Source: Astropecten irregularis (lineage: Eukaryota > Echinodermata > Asteroidea > Paxillosida > Astropectinidae). From it: 64,000 nucleotides of DNA. Below the pieces are notes generated by a model. That model saw only the letters and a program-made list of their open reading frames with translations. It was not told where the DNA came from and made no database searches. The stretch lies in NCBI GenBank assembly GCA_963971285.1, contig OZ020262.1, forward strand, positions 4,342,082 to 4,406,081. The letters are read 5' to 3'. Made by a program: the position numbers and the translations under genes. Shown here piece by piece: positions 11,954-23,649 of this stretch; within the stretch, counting starts at the first letter, position 1, and the number at the start of each line of letters is the position of its first letter.

Positions 11954-12318
11954 AGGTATAATACATAATAATTGGTAAAGGTAAAAAAAAAAACAGCACC
12001 CACACTTTATCTGATCCACCATGTACATGAAATAATAAACCTGTGCAAATTTGAGCTCAATCTGACATCTGAGTCACAAGAAAATAGCGAAAACCCAGCT
12101 CATTTTTTCCCCATAAAACATAAAGAATGATTTTGATCTTACCCCGAGATCAAATCTCTTTTCGGTCTTTGTTCTACTAATTTCTGGGAAATTACACCAT
12201 TCCAGGCGGAAATATTTTACCGGTATGTTTCTACCAGCACCATCTTCATACCCTGAAAGTTCTATTTAAATCTGTGAACATTTCTGTTTGGGTATGTTAC
12301 CAATCCTGTACTGTACCT
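11954..12318. mobile_element. TTAA-flanked MITE, subfamily B2
   Basis: Starts AGGTATAATAC and ends TACTGTACCT between TTAA at 11,950-11,953 and 12,319-12,322. Sister of 2,686-3,055. Confidence 0.75.
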
Positions 12319-13269
12319 TTAATACAGTTTCTCCCCCTGGTTTTTGATACGTACAGGAAAATGCGTGTGTGTACATTACAAGCACAAGAAAAAGTTACTG
12401 ACGTCATACGGGCGATTCACAATAGAGCGCCACCACGAGTTTGCAACGCGCTGGCCAATCACAATTCAGGAAATAATTTTTTTTCGACAAACTACCCATC
12501 TTTCCACATGCGCAGTTTGTCGGCAAGATAAATTCCGCGCATTGTGATTGGCCAATGCATTGCAAATTCATGGTGGCGCACTATTGTGGGAATCGCCCGT
12601 ATTGTTCGTACGTAGAGATCCATAGATGATGTTAAATCGACACATAAAGATTTCATGATGTGTTTTTATGTTCATGTGTTCAGTAAAAGGTGCAGCTGCT
12701 GCGTGCGCGAAGGAGGAACCTCTTGGTATGGAGGATGGACGCATCCTGGATGACAGCATCACAGCTTCCTCTTATTTTCGCAATAATGCATGTTGTACAC
12801 CGGCTAGGGCACGGTTAAATACCCAAGGTACTGAATATTAATTGTTTTGTGATATTCTGTTTTGTTCCTTTTTCATTTGATTGTTTTATTTATAAATTAT
12901 TGGCTTTTTCGATTTCAATCGGAAAAGGTATTGTTTTTGTTCTGATTTTTTTTCTTTTTGGCTTTTTCGATTTCAATCGGAAAAGGTATTGTTTTTGTTC
13001 TGATTTTTTTTTTTCTTCTTCTTCTTCTTCTTCTTGTCGTTTGAGTTACCATAGACTTTTTCTGGATGGCACTTTGGCTACTTTTAAATTGCCGATTTTA
13101 ACCAAACTTGGTCTGAAGGAAGTCAATATAGGGTAGTTGTCTCCCGAAACTTTTCGTCATTGTGACGTCATCAGGTGTCATGTGACAAGCAATTCAAATT
13201 TAAAAATCAAAATCTTCAAAAATCAACAAAAAATCAACGGTTTGAGATATTAAGTTCATTCTTTCACCA

Positions 13270-14215
13270 ATAGTGATTGTTAGGCAGGGTCTTTCTTTGT
13301 GACACATTGCTTGACCTCTGTGACCTCTACTTCCGGTCAAACAGGAAGTAGCTCCTCATTTAAAAGTGGTAAGAGCTATGATCATGATTCTTTCACCAAT
13401 AGACAATGTTAGGCAAGGTCTTTCATTTGTTACACATTGCTTGACCTCTGTGACCTCTACTTCCGGTCAAACAGGAAGTAGCTCCTCATTTAAAAGTGGT
13501 AAGAGCTATGGTCATGATTCTTTCACCAATAGACAATGTTAGGCAAGGTCTTTCATTTGTGACACATTGCTTGACCTCTGTGACCTCTACTTCCGGTCAA
13601 ACAGGAAGTAGCTCCTCATTTAAAAGTGGAAAGAGCTATGATCTTGATTCTTTCACCAATAGACAATGTTAGGCAAGGTCTTCCATTTGTGACACAATGC
13701 TTGACTTCTCTGACCTCTACTTCCGGTCAAACAGGAAGTAGCTCCTCATTTAAAAGTTGTAAGAGCTATGATCTTGATTCTTTCACCAATAGACAATGTT
13801 AGGCAAGGTCTTTTATTTGTGACACAATGCCTGACCTCTGTGACCTCTACTTCCGGTCAAACAGGAAGAAGCTCCTCATTTAAAAGTGGTAAGAGCTGTG
13901 ATCTTGATTCTTTCACCAATAGACAATGTTAGGCAAGGTCTTCCATTTGTGACACATTGCTTGACCTCTGTGACTTCTACTTCCGGTCAAACAGGAAGTA
14001 GCTCCTCATTTAAAAGTGGTAAGAGCTAGGATCATTATTCTTTCACCAAATATCAATGTTAGGCAAGCTCTTTCTTTGTGACACATTGTTTGACCTCTGT
14101 GACCTCTACTTCCGGTCAAACAGGAAGTAGCTCCTAATTTAAAAGTGGTAAGAGCTAGGATCATGATTCTTTTGTCAAAAGTCGATGTTAGGCAAGGTCT
14201 TTCTTTGTGACACAA
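13270..14215 (+). repeat. 130-bp tandem array A (7 units)
   Basis: The motif ACTTCCGGTCAAACAGGAAG recurs near 13,330, 13,460, 13,590, 13,720, 13,850, 13,980 and 14,109, so the period is 130 bp. Most units contain TGACCTCTGTGACCT. Units differ by only a few bases. Confidence 0.92.
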
Positions 14216-14689
14216 AAAATACAACCAATTCATGTGAGTTTATGATTAAAGGTGCACACTTCAAATGTATAAAACATAAGATCATAATCAACTGTCTTTT
14301 TGTGTGTATAAGGTTATGACAATTTTTCAATAAAAACGGAAACGGAAAAGCCTTGTGTTCTGTTTTCAACAGACACAACCTCTAGTTGGCTTTTTCGATT
14401 TCAATCGGAAAAGGTATTGTTTTTGTTCTGATTTTTTTTCTTTTTTCTTCTTCTTCTTCTTGTCGTTTGAGTTACCATAGACTTTTTCTACACGGCACTT
14501 TTGCTACTTTTAAATTGCCGATTTTAACCAAACTTGGTCTGAAGGAAGTCCATATAGGGTAGTTGTGTCCCGAAACTTTTCGTCATCATGACGTCATCAG
14601 GTGTCATGTGACAAGCAATTCAAATTTAATAATCAAAATCTTCAAAAATCAACAAAAAATCAACGGTTTGAGATATTAAGTTCATTCTT

Positions 14690-15640
14690 TCAACAATAGT
14701 GATTGTAAGGCAGGGTCTTTCTTTGTGACACATTGCTTGACCTCTGTGACCTCTACTTCCGGTCAAACAGGAAGTAGCTCCTCATTTAAAAGTGGTAAGA
14801 GCTATGATCATGATTCTTTCACCAATAGACAATGTTAGGCAGGGTCTTTCATTTGTGACACATTGCTTGACCTCTGTGACCTCTACTTCCGGTCAAACAG
14901 GAAGTAGCTCCTCATTTAAAAGTGGTAAGAGCTATGATCATGATTCTTTCACCAATAGGCAATGTTAGGCAAGGTCTTTCAATTGTGACATATTGCTTGA
15001 CCTCTGTGACCTCTACTTCCGGTCAAACAGGAAGTAGCTCCTCATTTAAAAGTGGTAAGAGCTATGATAATGATTCTTTCACCAATAGACAATGTTAGAC
15101 AAGGTCTTTCAATTGTGACACATTGCTTGACCTCTGTGACCTCTACTTCCGGTCAAACAGGAAGTAGCTCCTCATTTAAAAGTGGTAAGAGCTATGATCA
15201 TGATTCTTTCACCAATAGACAATATTAGGCAATGTCTTTCATTTGTGTTACATTGCTTGACATCTGTGACCTCTACTTCCGGTCAAACAGGAAGTAGCTC
15301 CTCATTTAAAAGTTGTAAGAGCTATGATCATGATTCTTTCACCAATAGACAATATTAGGCAATGTCTTTCATTTGTGTTACATTGCTTGACATCTGTGAC
15401 CTCTACTTCCGGTCAAACAGGAAGTAGCTCCTCATTTAAAAGTGGTAGGAGCTATGATCATTATTCTTTCACCAATAGACAATGTTAGGCAATGTCAATC
15501 AATTGTGACTCATTACCTGACCTCTGTGACCTCTACTTCCGGTCAAACTGGAAGTAGCTCCTAATTTAAAAGTGGTAAGAGCTATGATCATGATTCTTTT
15601 GTCAGAAGTCGATGTTAGGCAAGGTCTTTCTTTGTGACAC
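14690..15640 (+). repeat. 130-bp tandem array B (7 units)
   Basis: Same satellite in the second unit of the concatemer, with the CTTCCGG motif at about 14,760, 14,890, 15,020, 15,150, 15,280, 15,410 and 15,540. Confidence 0.92.
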
Positions 15641-15773
15641 AAATATTACCAATTCATGTGAGTTTATGATTAAAGGTGCACACTTCAAATGTATAAAACA
15701 TAAGAACAATTTTTTCAATAAAAACAGAAACGGAAAAGCCTTGTGTTCTGTTTTCAACAGACACAATCTCTAG

Positions 15774-17125
15774 TATTTTTTTTGAGTTTGTTCTGTGGCC
15801 CATAGACTTTGTACACAGATTTTTCTGCGCGGCACTTTGGTTACTTTAAAACAGCCGATCTTAACCAAACTTGGCCTGAATGAAGTCCGTATAGGGTAGT
15901 TGTGCCCCGAAACTTTTCATCATCATGACGTCAAAACTTGATTTTATATGATTTTTTTAAAATATTGTATAGCCCGTTCACTTTGTACACAGATTACGTG
16001 AACGTGGTCGTTGTACAAAACATAAAGCTCGATCAATTTCCCATACACTATGTACAGTGTACATGTAGGCCTACGTACGCAATTCACTGTGTATAACATA
16101 CAATGCACATGTCCGATTCCGTGACACAAAACGTCGTTTACACTTGCCATAGTTTGCACGTAATTCCTTTTATATATCATTAAATACCAGCACCAAATCT
16201 TAATCGAAATGCTATCGATGTAGGTTGCTCTGTACGCGAAAATATTGGTCCTTAAAAAAAACATACGATTTAAACAACATAAATCACAAGGCGCGATCAG
16301 ATCTTTGATTGCCTGGGTTATATATGCCGTTTTTTCATTTACTTCCTTATCATAGTTACCAGCAAAGCAGCGTAAATGCTGATTTTGACCCGTGTTTTGA
16401 CCAGACAACCACGCACGCGCAGCAATCTACTTATACCGTTTTCAGTACGTAAGGTTGCACCCAAGTAAATAAACTCCCGCGGACAACAGTGATAAATCCC
16501 CAAACTTCAAAAATCGTTGAAAAATATACAGAACTCTCACAGCTGTTCAAGTTGCACAGAAAAATGATGATGAACATGTAACCTTTCATTTTCTTTTCAT
16601 TTTATGGTAGGGTGACCGTTGTATTTTTGAGTTATACTCATTCTCAGCTGACCACCCCTAAAACAAGGTACGGATCACTCCAGTCAAAGAAGCCATTTAA
16701 AAAAAAAACATCCCTCTGCAAAGCGGCTGAAATAGACCCGCTTTCTCACCCAATTGCATCAAAAATGGTCACAAATGGAAGCCCAGACACCAGGCAGGAG
16801 GTCCAGTGCCGTATTTCTTCAATCCTTCATTTTCATAGCTCTCACAACTCTCTTATTTCAAATATATTGAGTGCTTAACTTTTATTCATGAGCTCGGCGG
16901 ACCCATTTTGCCACTACATGTATTTACTTGGCTGCACCCGTATTTTCCGAGCGCACGGTTTTGAATAACGCCCTCTTTTGATTAAAACGAGAAATCATTT
17001 CCCGAAGACGATATCATTTATTTGCTGAATCAAACAACATCAGCGATGTGTATTTAATTAGAGAAATATTCTATATCATATGCGGAAAAGCCATATGTGC
17101 TGTTTTCAACAGCCATAAACTCTAG
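15774..17125 (+). mobile_element. Third concatemer unit, divergent interior without satellite array
   Basis: It follows the CTAG at 15,773 and ends with a variant 3' hairpin (CTGTTTTCAACAG, then CCATAAACTCTAG). That terminus is the one used by the small intronic elements at 953 and 10,224. The interior has about 500 bp not seen elsewhere in the window (15,950-16,440) and then the inverted homologue of 1,890-2,420. No open frame resembles a known protein. Confidence 0.6.
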
Positions 17126-17883
17126 TTGGCTTTTTCGATTTCAATCGGAAAAGGTATTGTTTTTGTTCTGATTTTTTGGCTTTTCCGTGTTCAACGGAAA
17201 AGGTATTGTTTTTGTTCTGATTTTTTTTTTTCTTCTTCTTCTTCTTCTTGTCGTTGGAATTCCTATAGACAAAGCACATGTGCATTCTAGGTGCCACTTT
17301 TGCCACTTTTAAACTGCCGATTTTAATCAAACTTGGTCAGAACAAAGTCCCCACAGCGAAGTTGGTTGCCGAAACTTTTCGTCATCATGACGTCATCAGG
17401 TGTCACGTGACAGTGTCTTAAAGGGGCAAACTTCAGACATCAATTATGAACGAACCCTATGTCCGATTGAGTTGAAACTTGGTATGTATCTAAGTCGGGA
17501 AGTGTTATATCGAAAAATTGCAATGACGTCATCATGACGTCATTCCCTGATTTTTTATGATTTATTGAAATTTTGGGTCATTAAAGTTCTTTTAATGATA
17601 TCTAGTAAATGAAACAAGATATCTTTGAATTTCTTTTTGATAATTCTTCAGCATACACCATAGATGAACACTGCATAGACAAAAATTCAGTGACGTCATC
17701 ATGACGTCATAAAAAATGTGATTATTATAACACATAGTAGGAACGGCCGATGGCCTTGAAAATTGGTACATTGGTGAATTGGAGGTTCGGGGTTGTAATT
17801 ATGAAGTTACATCAAGACAGCGTCATTTTTTTTTTTTTTATGATTTTTTGAATATTTTTCACGCTATAGCCCATTGACTTGTA

Positions 17884-18250
17884 CAGGGCAAACAGGAAGT
17901 AGCTCCTCATTTAAAAGTGGTAAGAGCTAGGATCATGATTCTTTCACCAAATATCAATGTTAGGCAAGGTCTTTCTTTGTGACACATTGCTTGACCTCTG
18001 TGACCTCTACTTCTGGTCAAACAGGAAGTAGCTCCTCATTTAAAAGTGGTTACAGCTATGATCATGATTCTTTCACCAAAAGTGAATGTTAGGCAATTTC
18101 CTTCATTTGTGTCACATTGCTTGACCTCTGTGACCTCTACTTCCGGTCAAACAGGAAGTAGCTCCTTATTTAAAAGTTGTAAGAGCTAGGATCATGATTC
18201 TTTCAGCAAAAGTAAATGTTAGGCAAGGTCTTTCCCTGTGACACAAACAT
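17884..18250 (+). repeat. 130-bp tandem array C (about 3 units)
   Basis: A partial unit at 17,884 and full units with the CTTCCGG or CTTCTGG motif near 18,010 and 18,140, in the fourth concatemer unit. The leader of this unit has paired TGACGTCA motifs near 17,523-17,541 and 17,692-17,710. Confidence 0.85.
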
Positions 18251-18661
18251 GACCAAGTCAAGTGACTTCAGATTAAAGGTGCACTCTTCAAAAGTATAAA
18301 GTTTAATATCTTAATCAAATGTTTTTTTGTGTATAATGTTTAGAAAACATTTTAATATCATAAAACGGAAAAGCCATGTGTTCTGTTTTCAACAGACACA
18401 ATATCTAGTTTTTTCTTCTTCTTCTTCTTCTTCTTCTTGTCGTTTGAGTTACCATAGACTTTTTCTGGATGGCACTTTGGCTACTTTTAAATTGCCGATT
18501 TTAACCAAACTTGGTCTGAGGGAAGTCCATATAGGGTAGTTGTTTCCCGAAACTTTTCGTCATTGTGACGTCATCAGGTGTCATGTGACAAGCAATTCAA
18601 ATTTAAAAATCAAAATCTTCAAAAATCAACAAAAAATCAACGGTTTGAGATATTAAGTTCA

Positions 18662-19615
18662 TTCTTTCACCAATAGTGATTGTAAGGCAGGGTCTTTCTT
18701 TGTGACACATTGCTTGACCTCTGTGACCTCTACTTCCGGTCAAACAGGAAGTAGCTCCTCATTTAAAAGTGGTAAGAGCTATGATCATGATTCTTTCACC
18801 AATAGACAATGTTAGGCAAGGTCTTTCATATGTGACACATTGATTGACCTCTGTGACCTCTACTTCCGGTCAAACAGGAAGTAGCTCCTCATTTAAAAGT
18901 GGTAAGAGCTATGATCTTGATTCTTTCACCAATATACATTGTTAAGCAAGGTCTTTCATTTGTGACACATTGCTTGACCTCTGTGACCTCTACTTCCGGT
19001 CAAACAGGAAGTAGCTCCTCATTTAAAAGTGGTAAGAGCTATGATCTTGATTCTTTCACCAATAGACTATGTTAGGCAAGGTCTTTCATTTGTGACACAA
19101 TGCTTGACCTCTGTGACCTCTACTTCCGGTCAAACAGGAAGTAGCTCCTCATTTAAAAGTGGTAAGAGCTATGATCTTGATTCTTTCACCAATAGACTAT
19201 GTTAGGCAAGGTCTTTCATTTGTGACACAATGCTTGACCTCTGTGACCTCTACTTCCGGTCAAACAGGAAGTAGCTCCTCATTTAAAAGTGGTAAGAGCT
19301 ATGATCTTGATTCTTTCACCAATAGACATTGTTAAGCAAGGTCTTTCATTTGTGACACATTGCTTGACCTCTGTGACCTCTACTTCCGGTCAAACAGGAA
19401 GTAGCTCCTCATTTAAAAGTGGTAAGAGCTATGATCTTGATTCTTTCACCAATAGACTATGTTAGGTAAGGTCTTTCTTTGTGACACATTGTTTGACCTC
19501 TGTGACCTCTACTTCCGGTCAAACAGGAAGTAGCTCATAATTTAAAAGTGGTAAGGGCTAGGATCATGATTCTTTTGTCATAAGTCGATGTTAGGCAAGG
19601 TCTTTCTTTGTGACA
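18662..19615 (+). repeat. 130-bp tandem array D (7 units)
   Basis: The CTTCCGG motif recurs at 130-bp spacing from about 18,740 to 19,519. Two neighbouring units (about 19,030 and 19,160) are virtually identical, as expected from recent unequal exchange or slippage. Confidence 0.92.
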
Positions 19616-20024
19616 CAAATACAACCAATTCATGTGAGTTTATGATTAAAGGTGCACACTTCAAATGTAAAAAAATAAGATCATAATCAACTGTCTTTAT
19701 GTGTGTATAAGGTTATGCCAATTTTTTCAATAAAAACGGAAACGGAAAAGCCTTGTGTTCTGTTTTCAACAGACACAATCTCTAGTTTCTTCTTCTTCTT
19801 CTTGTCGTTTGAGTTACCATAGACTTTTTCTGGATGGCACTTTGGCTACTTTTAAATTGCCGATTTTAACCAAACTTGGTCTGAAGGAAGTCCATATAGG
19901 GTAGTTGTCTCCCGAAACTTTTCGTCATTGTGACGTCATCAGGTGTCATGTGACAAGCAATTCAAATTTAATAATGAAAATCTTCAAAAATCAACAAAAA
20001 ATCAACGGTTTGAGATATTAAGTT

Positions 20025-20720
20025 CATTCTTTCACCAATAGTGATTGTTGGGCAGGGCCTTTCTTTGTGACACATTGCTTGACCTCTGTGACCTCTACTT
20101 CCGGTCAAACAGGAAGTAGCTCCTCATTTAAAAGTGGTAAGAGCTATGATCATGATTCTTTCACCAATAGACAATGTTAGGCAAGGTCTTTCATTTGTTA
20201 CACATTGCTTGGCCTCTGTGACCTCTACTTCCGGTCAAACAGGAAGTAGCTCCTCATTTAAAAGTGGTAAGAGCTGTGATCTTGATTCTTTCACCAATAG
20301 ACAATGTTAGGCAAGGTCTTTCATTTGTGACACATTGCTTGACCTCTGTGACCTCTACTTCCGGTCAAACAGGAAGTAGCTCCTCATTTAAAAGTGGTAA
20401 GAGCTAGGATCATGATTCTTTCACCAAATATCAATGTTAGGCAAGCTCTTTCTTTGTGACACATTGTTTGACCTCTGTGATCTCTACTTCCGGTCAAACA
20501 GGAAGTAGCTCCTCATTTAAAATTGGTAAGAGCTATGATCTTGATTCTTTCACCAATAGACAATGTTAGGCAATGTCTTTCATTTGTGACACATTGCTTG
20601 ACCTCTGTGACCTCTACTTCCGGTCAAACAGGAAGGAGCTTCTGATTTAAAAGTTGTAAGGGCTATGATCATGATTCTTTCGCTAAAAGTCAATGTTAGG
20701 CAAGGTCTTTCTTTGTGACA
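20025..20720 (+). repeat. 130-bp tandem array E (5 units)
   Basis: Same satellite in the last unit, with motifs near 20,100, 20,230, 20,360, 20,489 and 20,619. The array ends about 160 bp before the terminal CTAG. Confidence 0.92.
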
Positions 20721-21322
20721 GAAATATTACCAAGTCACGTGAGTGTATGATTAAAGGTGCATACTTCAAAAGTATACAACTTAAGATCTTAATCAAATGT
20801 CTTTGTGTGTAAAGGTTATGTTGATTTTTCTATAAAACGGAAAAGCCTTGTGTTCTGTTTTCAACAGACACAATTTCTAGTTATTTTATTGTTTCTATTT
20901 GATCTTATTTTACTTATTCTTACTTAAATTTAATATCATGCTTTGGTTTAATTTGCCAAAGAAATGCAGCTTTAATGGGCAGAAATATCAAGGCAGATAC
21001 AGTGATAGTCATTTGTGAAATTGTCAGTCCCATACGGTGTCCACCTTTTTGGAAAACGGTGAAACACGCCTACAGTATTTTTCAAATCTTTTCACTGTTA
21101 TTTTTGATCTTTAAAAAATACAGCATTTTGGCCAAAAAATAAAATAAAATAACGGTATGTTTCTACCATCACCATCTTTATACCATCTTAAGCTATAGGT
21201 AAATCTGTGAAGATTTCTATTTTGGTTTCCTACCAAAGTATGATACATGTGTATCTTTAAAATGAATGCAGAAAGTCATGGAATCCGACGTGATGCTGAT
21301 CTACTTCTTGATAACGTTTTTG

Positions 21323-21457
21323 AGGCCGTGTCCCAATTCTCTGGCTGCGGCTGCAAATTACGAATGTACCTATGGCAGCCACTAGCCAGTGACTGCAGCC
21401 ATTTCCATAGACTTATGTGTTATTTGCGGTCGGAGCCAGAGAATTGGGACACGGCCT
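21323..21457. mobile_element. MITE family C, sister of 4,030-4,164
   Basis: Perfect inverted ends AGGCCGTGTCCCAATTCTC, same position relative to discoidin exon 4 as in copy 1. Confidence 0.8.
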
Positions 21458-22188
21458 AAGCATTCTATTTTATTGGTTGCTATATCTTAGCTAAATTGAA
21501 AATGGGCAAATCTGACTTTATATGAGCAGGTCCCGCTGCAGCATGGGTTGTTCAAACAATCGATACCAATCCGTGGATTCAAGTGGACTTCACTACCACA
21601 GTCACCATCACCGGACTCATCACTTAAGACCGTGGGGAAGATGGATTTCCCAATGACCAGAGAGTGACCAAGTACCAAGTGGCGCAGAGTGACGATGGTC
21701 AGTCATGGGATCACGTGACATATTCAAACGGGGCAATGATAACGGTCAGTAACTTTGAAATACATGTAATGAACATAAAGATCATCGATATAAGAACAAT
21801 TAACAAGTAACTTTTAACCCCAAATGTTCGTCTTTCCTTTTTCTGTTTTTTCTTAAGCACATTGAGGAATCTTTCATAATGCGCTATTATTTTGAACTGT
21901 GTATGAACTAACGCGACCACTAGATTCCCAACCGCCCTGCAGACCAGATTCATTCGTATTCTACCCACTGAGTGGAACGAGCACTGCAGCATGCGCTTTG
22001 AGGTGATTGGTTGTTATTAAACAAAGTAAACTCGAACTGAGATTAAGAGAAATGAAACAAGGTCAATGCTTGTGCACTCAGTTATGAATGATATTAATAA
22101 AATATTTAAACGAAGTAATACGATATAAACGAAATAAGTTTTCCACTCAGTAGTTCACAAGCCGATAGGAGAGTACCGAGGGGGTCAA

Positions 22189-22500
22189 TTCCATGGAGCT
22201 GTTAAGCACGAAAAAAAATGCTTAGCACAAAATGTCTAAGGGAAACCATTTTGGATTCTGTATTTCGTTCTTTATTCAGAACATCATTAGGAATGAAGAT
22301 CTAGGCTCAAAAAAAAAAACCACCATTAAAGATTCCATCTGATATTCATGGTCAGTGAACAGCAGCCAAAGAACAATCACAAGTGAAACACAACTAATGG
22401 AAATTTGGTTGTTAATCCTGGGTTTTTTTATTAGACAAAAATTTTATGGTTAGCAAATGTTTGTGCTAAGCAGGGCCGTGAAATTGACCCCAGTTCACAG
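22189..22500. mobile_element. MITE family A, sister of 5,060-5,373
   Basis: Family A interior and eroded termini in the 3' flank of the discoidin pseudogene. A second family A element starts near 22,634 but is cut off at about 22,655 by the deletion junction. Confidence 0.6.
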
Positions 22501-23649
22501 GAGGAGATTTTTTCAACTTTGTTAAAAAGGAAAACACCAAAAAATAGTTATTATATTCTGAAATGTATTAATGTGTCGTGTCTTGTGTATTTATTATATA
22601 ATGTAAAGATATTGTGCTTAGTGAGGCATCCCGGGGCCAATTTCATTAGCAGCAAAACTCAATAATTGTCTCAATAATGGGAGGCCTATATGCAACCTTT
22701 AAAGAAGATTCATACAGTTAATTATAATGTGTAGACTTAATTTTGGTGTTTTTACAGCACGATAGCATGTTAGCAGATATTCATATCTTCACCAAGTGTT
22801 CTTAAAATCGACAAGACGCAAATTGCAAAGTAATAATCATGAAAAGAACAAACACTTTGGATTGATCAATGATTAACAAATATTAGTGTAAATAAATGGA
22901 TGTTAAATGTTTTTATGATAAAAATACCACAAGTCCACTATACAGAAACTGAAGTTAGGAAATGCTAGAAATATGGACAATTGTCATACCACTGTATTAC
23001 CAGTAACCTTTTTTAATGTTGACTTATTCAAATACTGAGAATGATATCAGGAATTAACCTTTCCATTGCAAGCAGAAAATGTTTGAATAATAACCTTGTT
23101 ACCCTTGTAGAATCCATGCCTAACCAAGTCTTGAGTTGAAGGAAGGTATTAATATTCATTCCTGAATATAGAATTTATAACATGATTTGAAATTAGTTTG
23201 ATGTTGAAATCACACACATAGATTTAACAGCCTGACTAAACAGCAACTTCATCTGGTACTGTGTTGCTGCACTTAAATATTCTTTAATTATATAAATCAA
23301 TGAATGAATATTTTCTCTCAAACTCTAAGGATTGTGATTGTTACCCCAAGATAAGTTATGAAAAGAATTGTTCCAATATACTAGTTTGTAAAAAGATATT
23401 TTGAAATAAATGAAGCATTTAATGTGGTGAAATAATATAATGTATTCAATTTTGCCTTAATTTGTGTTTGTCTGTTCGACAGTGCTTACAGGTATTCATC
23501 ATTTCCTTTATATTCATGATTTGGGTGTTTGGGTGTTGCTAATGAATAATTCAGATTATCCATGTCAACATTGTGAACTATACAACCAACCTTTTAACTG
23601 TTTTGACTGATGAAATTCAATTTAAAAAAAGAGAACTATAACATCATAT

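Larger units (their letters stand above)
12901..20880 (+). mobile_element. Helentron/HINE-like head-to-tail concatemer, about 8 kb
   Basis: The sister copy at about 3,618-3,632 gives the empty site, and only a TT is ambiguous at the junction, so insertion was at a T-T dinucleotide. The first base pairs are TTGGCTTTTTCG plus a hairpin (CGATT..AATCG). The end is a hairpin (TTGTGTTCTGTT loop AACAGACACAA) about 7 bp before CTAG. Internal 3' ends with the same hairpin and CTAG occur at 14,385, 15,773, 17,125, 18,408 and 19,785, so six units are joined head to tail; an extra 58-bp 5' end lies at 12,901-12,958. Units carry CTT microsatellites, TGACGTCA motifs and 130-bp tandem repeats. Helentrons are known for T-T targets, 3' hairpins and central tandem repeats. 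No Rep/helicase ORF is present. Confidence 0.75.
8679..22020 (+). pseudogene. Discoidin domain gene, copy 2, inactivated
   Basis: Exon 1 (8679-8742) encodes a signal peptide, MVSSLRSVVLIIVTLLVYEF, ending in phase 1 with donor GTAAGA. Exon 2 is 10056-10175, exon 3 is 12696-12827 (one extra Ala relative to copy 1, canonical GMEDGRI retained) and exon 4 is 21530-21744. Two lesions are visible. In exon 4 the CAA codon of GLITQ is TAA at 21625-21627. A deletion removes the last intron's 3' end, its acceptor and about 30 bp of exon 5, leaving only 21,907-22,020. Intron 3 also carries the 8-kb Helentron-like concatemer. A full discoidin domain therefore cannot be made. Transcription could persist, because the promoter and first three exons look normal. 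Copy 1 shows the intact structure. Confidence 0.85.
9002..23552. repeat. Segmental duplication, copy 2 (discoidin locus)
   Basis: Counterpart of 1-7,995. Differences are the 8-kb insertion at 12,901-20,880, a 138-bp insertion at 9,283-9,420, and loss of the segment that corresponds to about 5,548-7,095 of copy 1. Near the right end (23,555-23,620) a short piece resembles copy 1 positions 6,265-6,345, so order is also disturbed. Confidence 0.88.

Noticed and set aside
12849-13136. Open frame with a poly-Ser stretch at the start of the concatemer
   Set aside because: The serine run is a translated CTT microsatellite; the frame begins in host intron and has no protein similarity visible.
13270-14215. 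CRISPR-like regular repeats
   Set aside because: The whole 130-bp unit repeats with no unique spacers, and the window is eukaryotic; it is a satellite inside a transposon.
15944-16408. 154-codon minus-strand open frame in the third concatemer unit
   Set aside because: No Rep, helicase or other mobile-element protein motif is seen, and composition looks non-coding.
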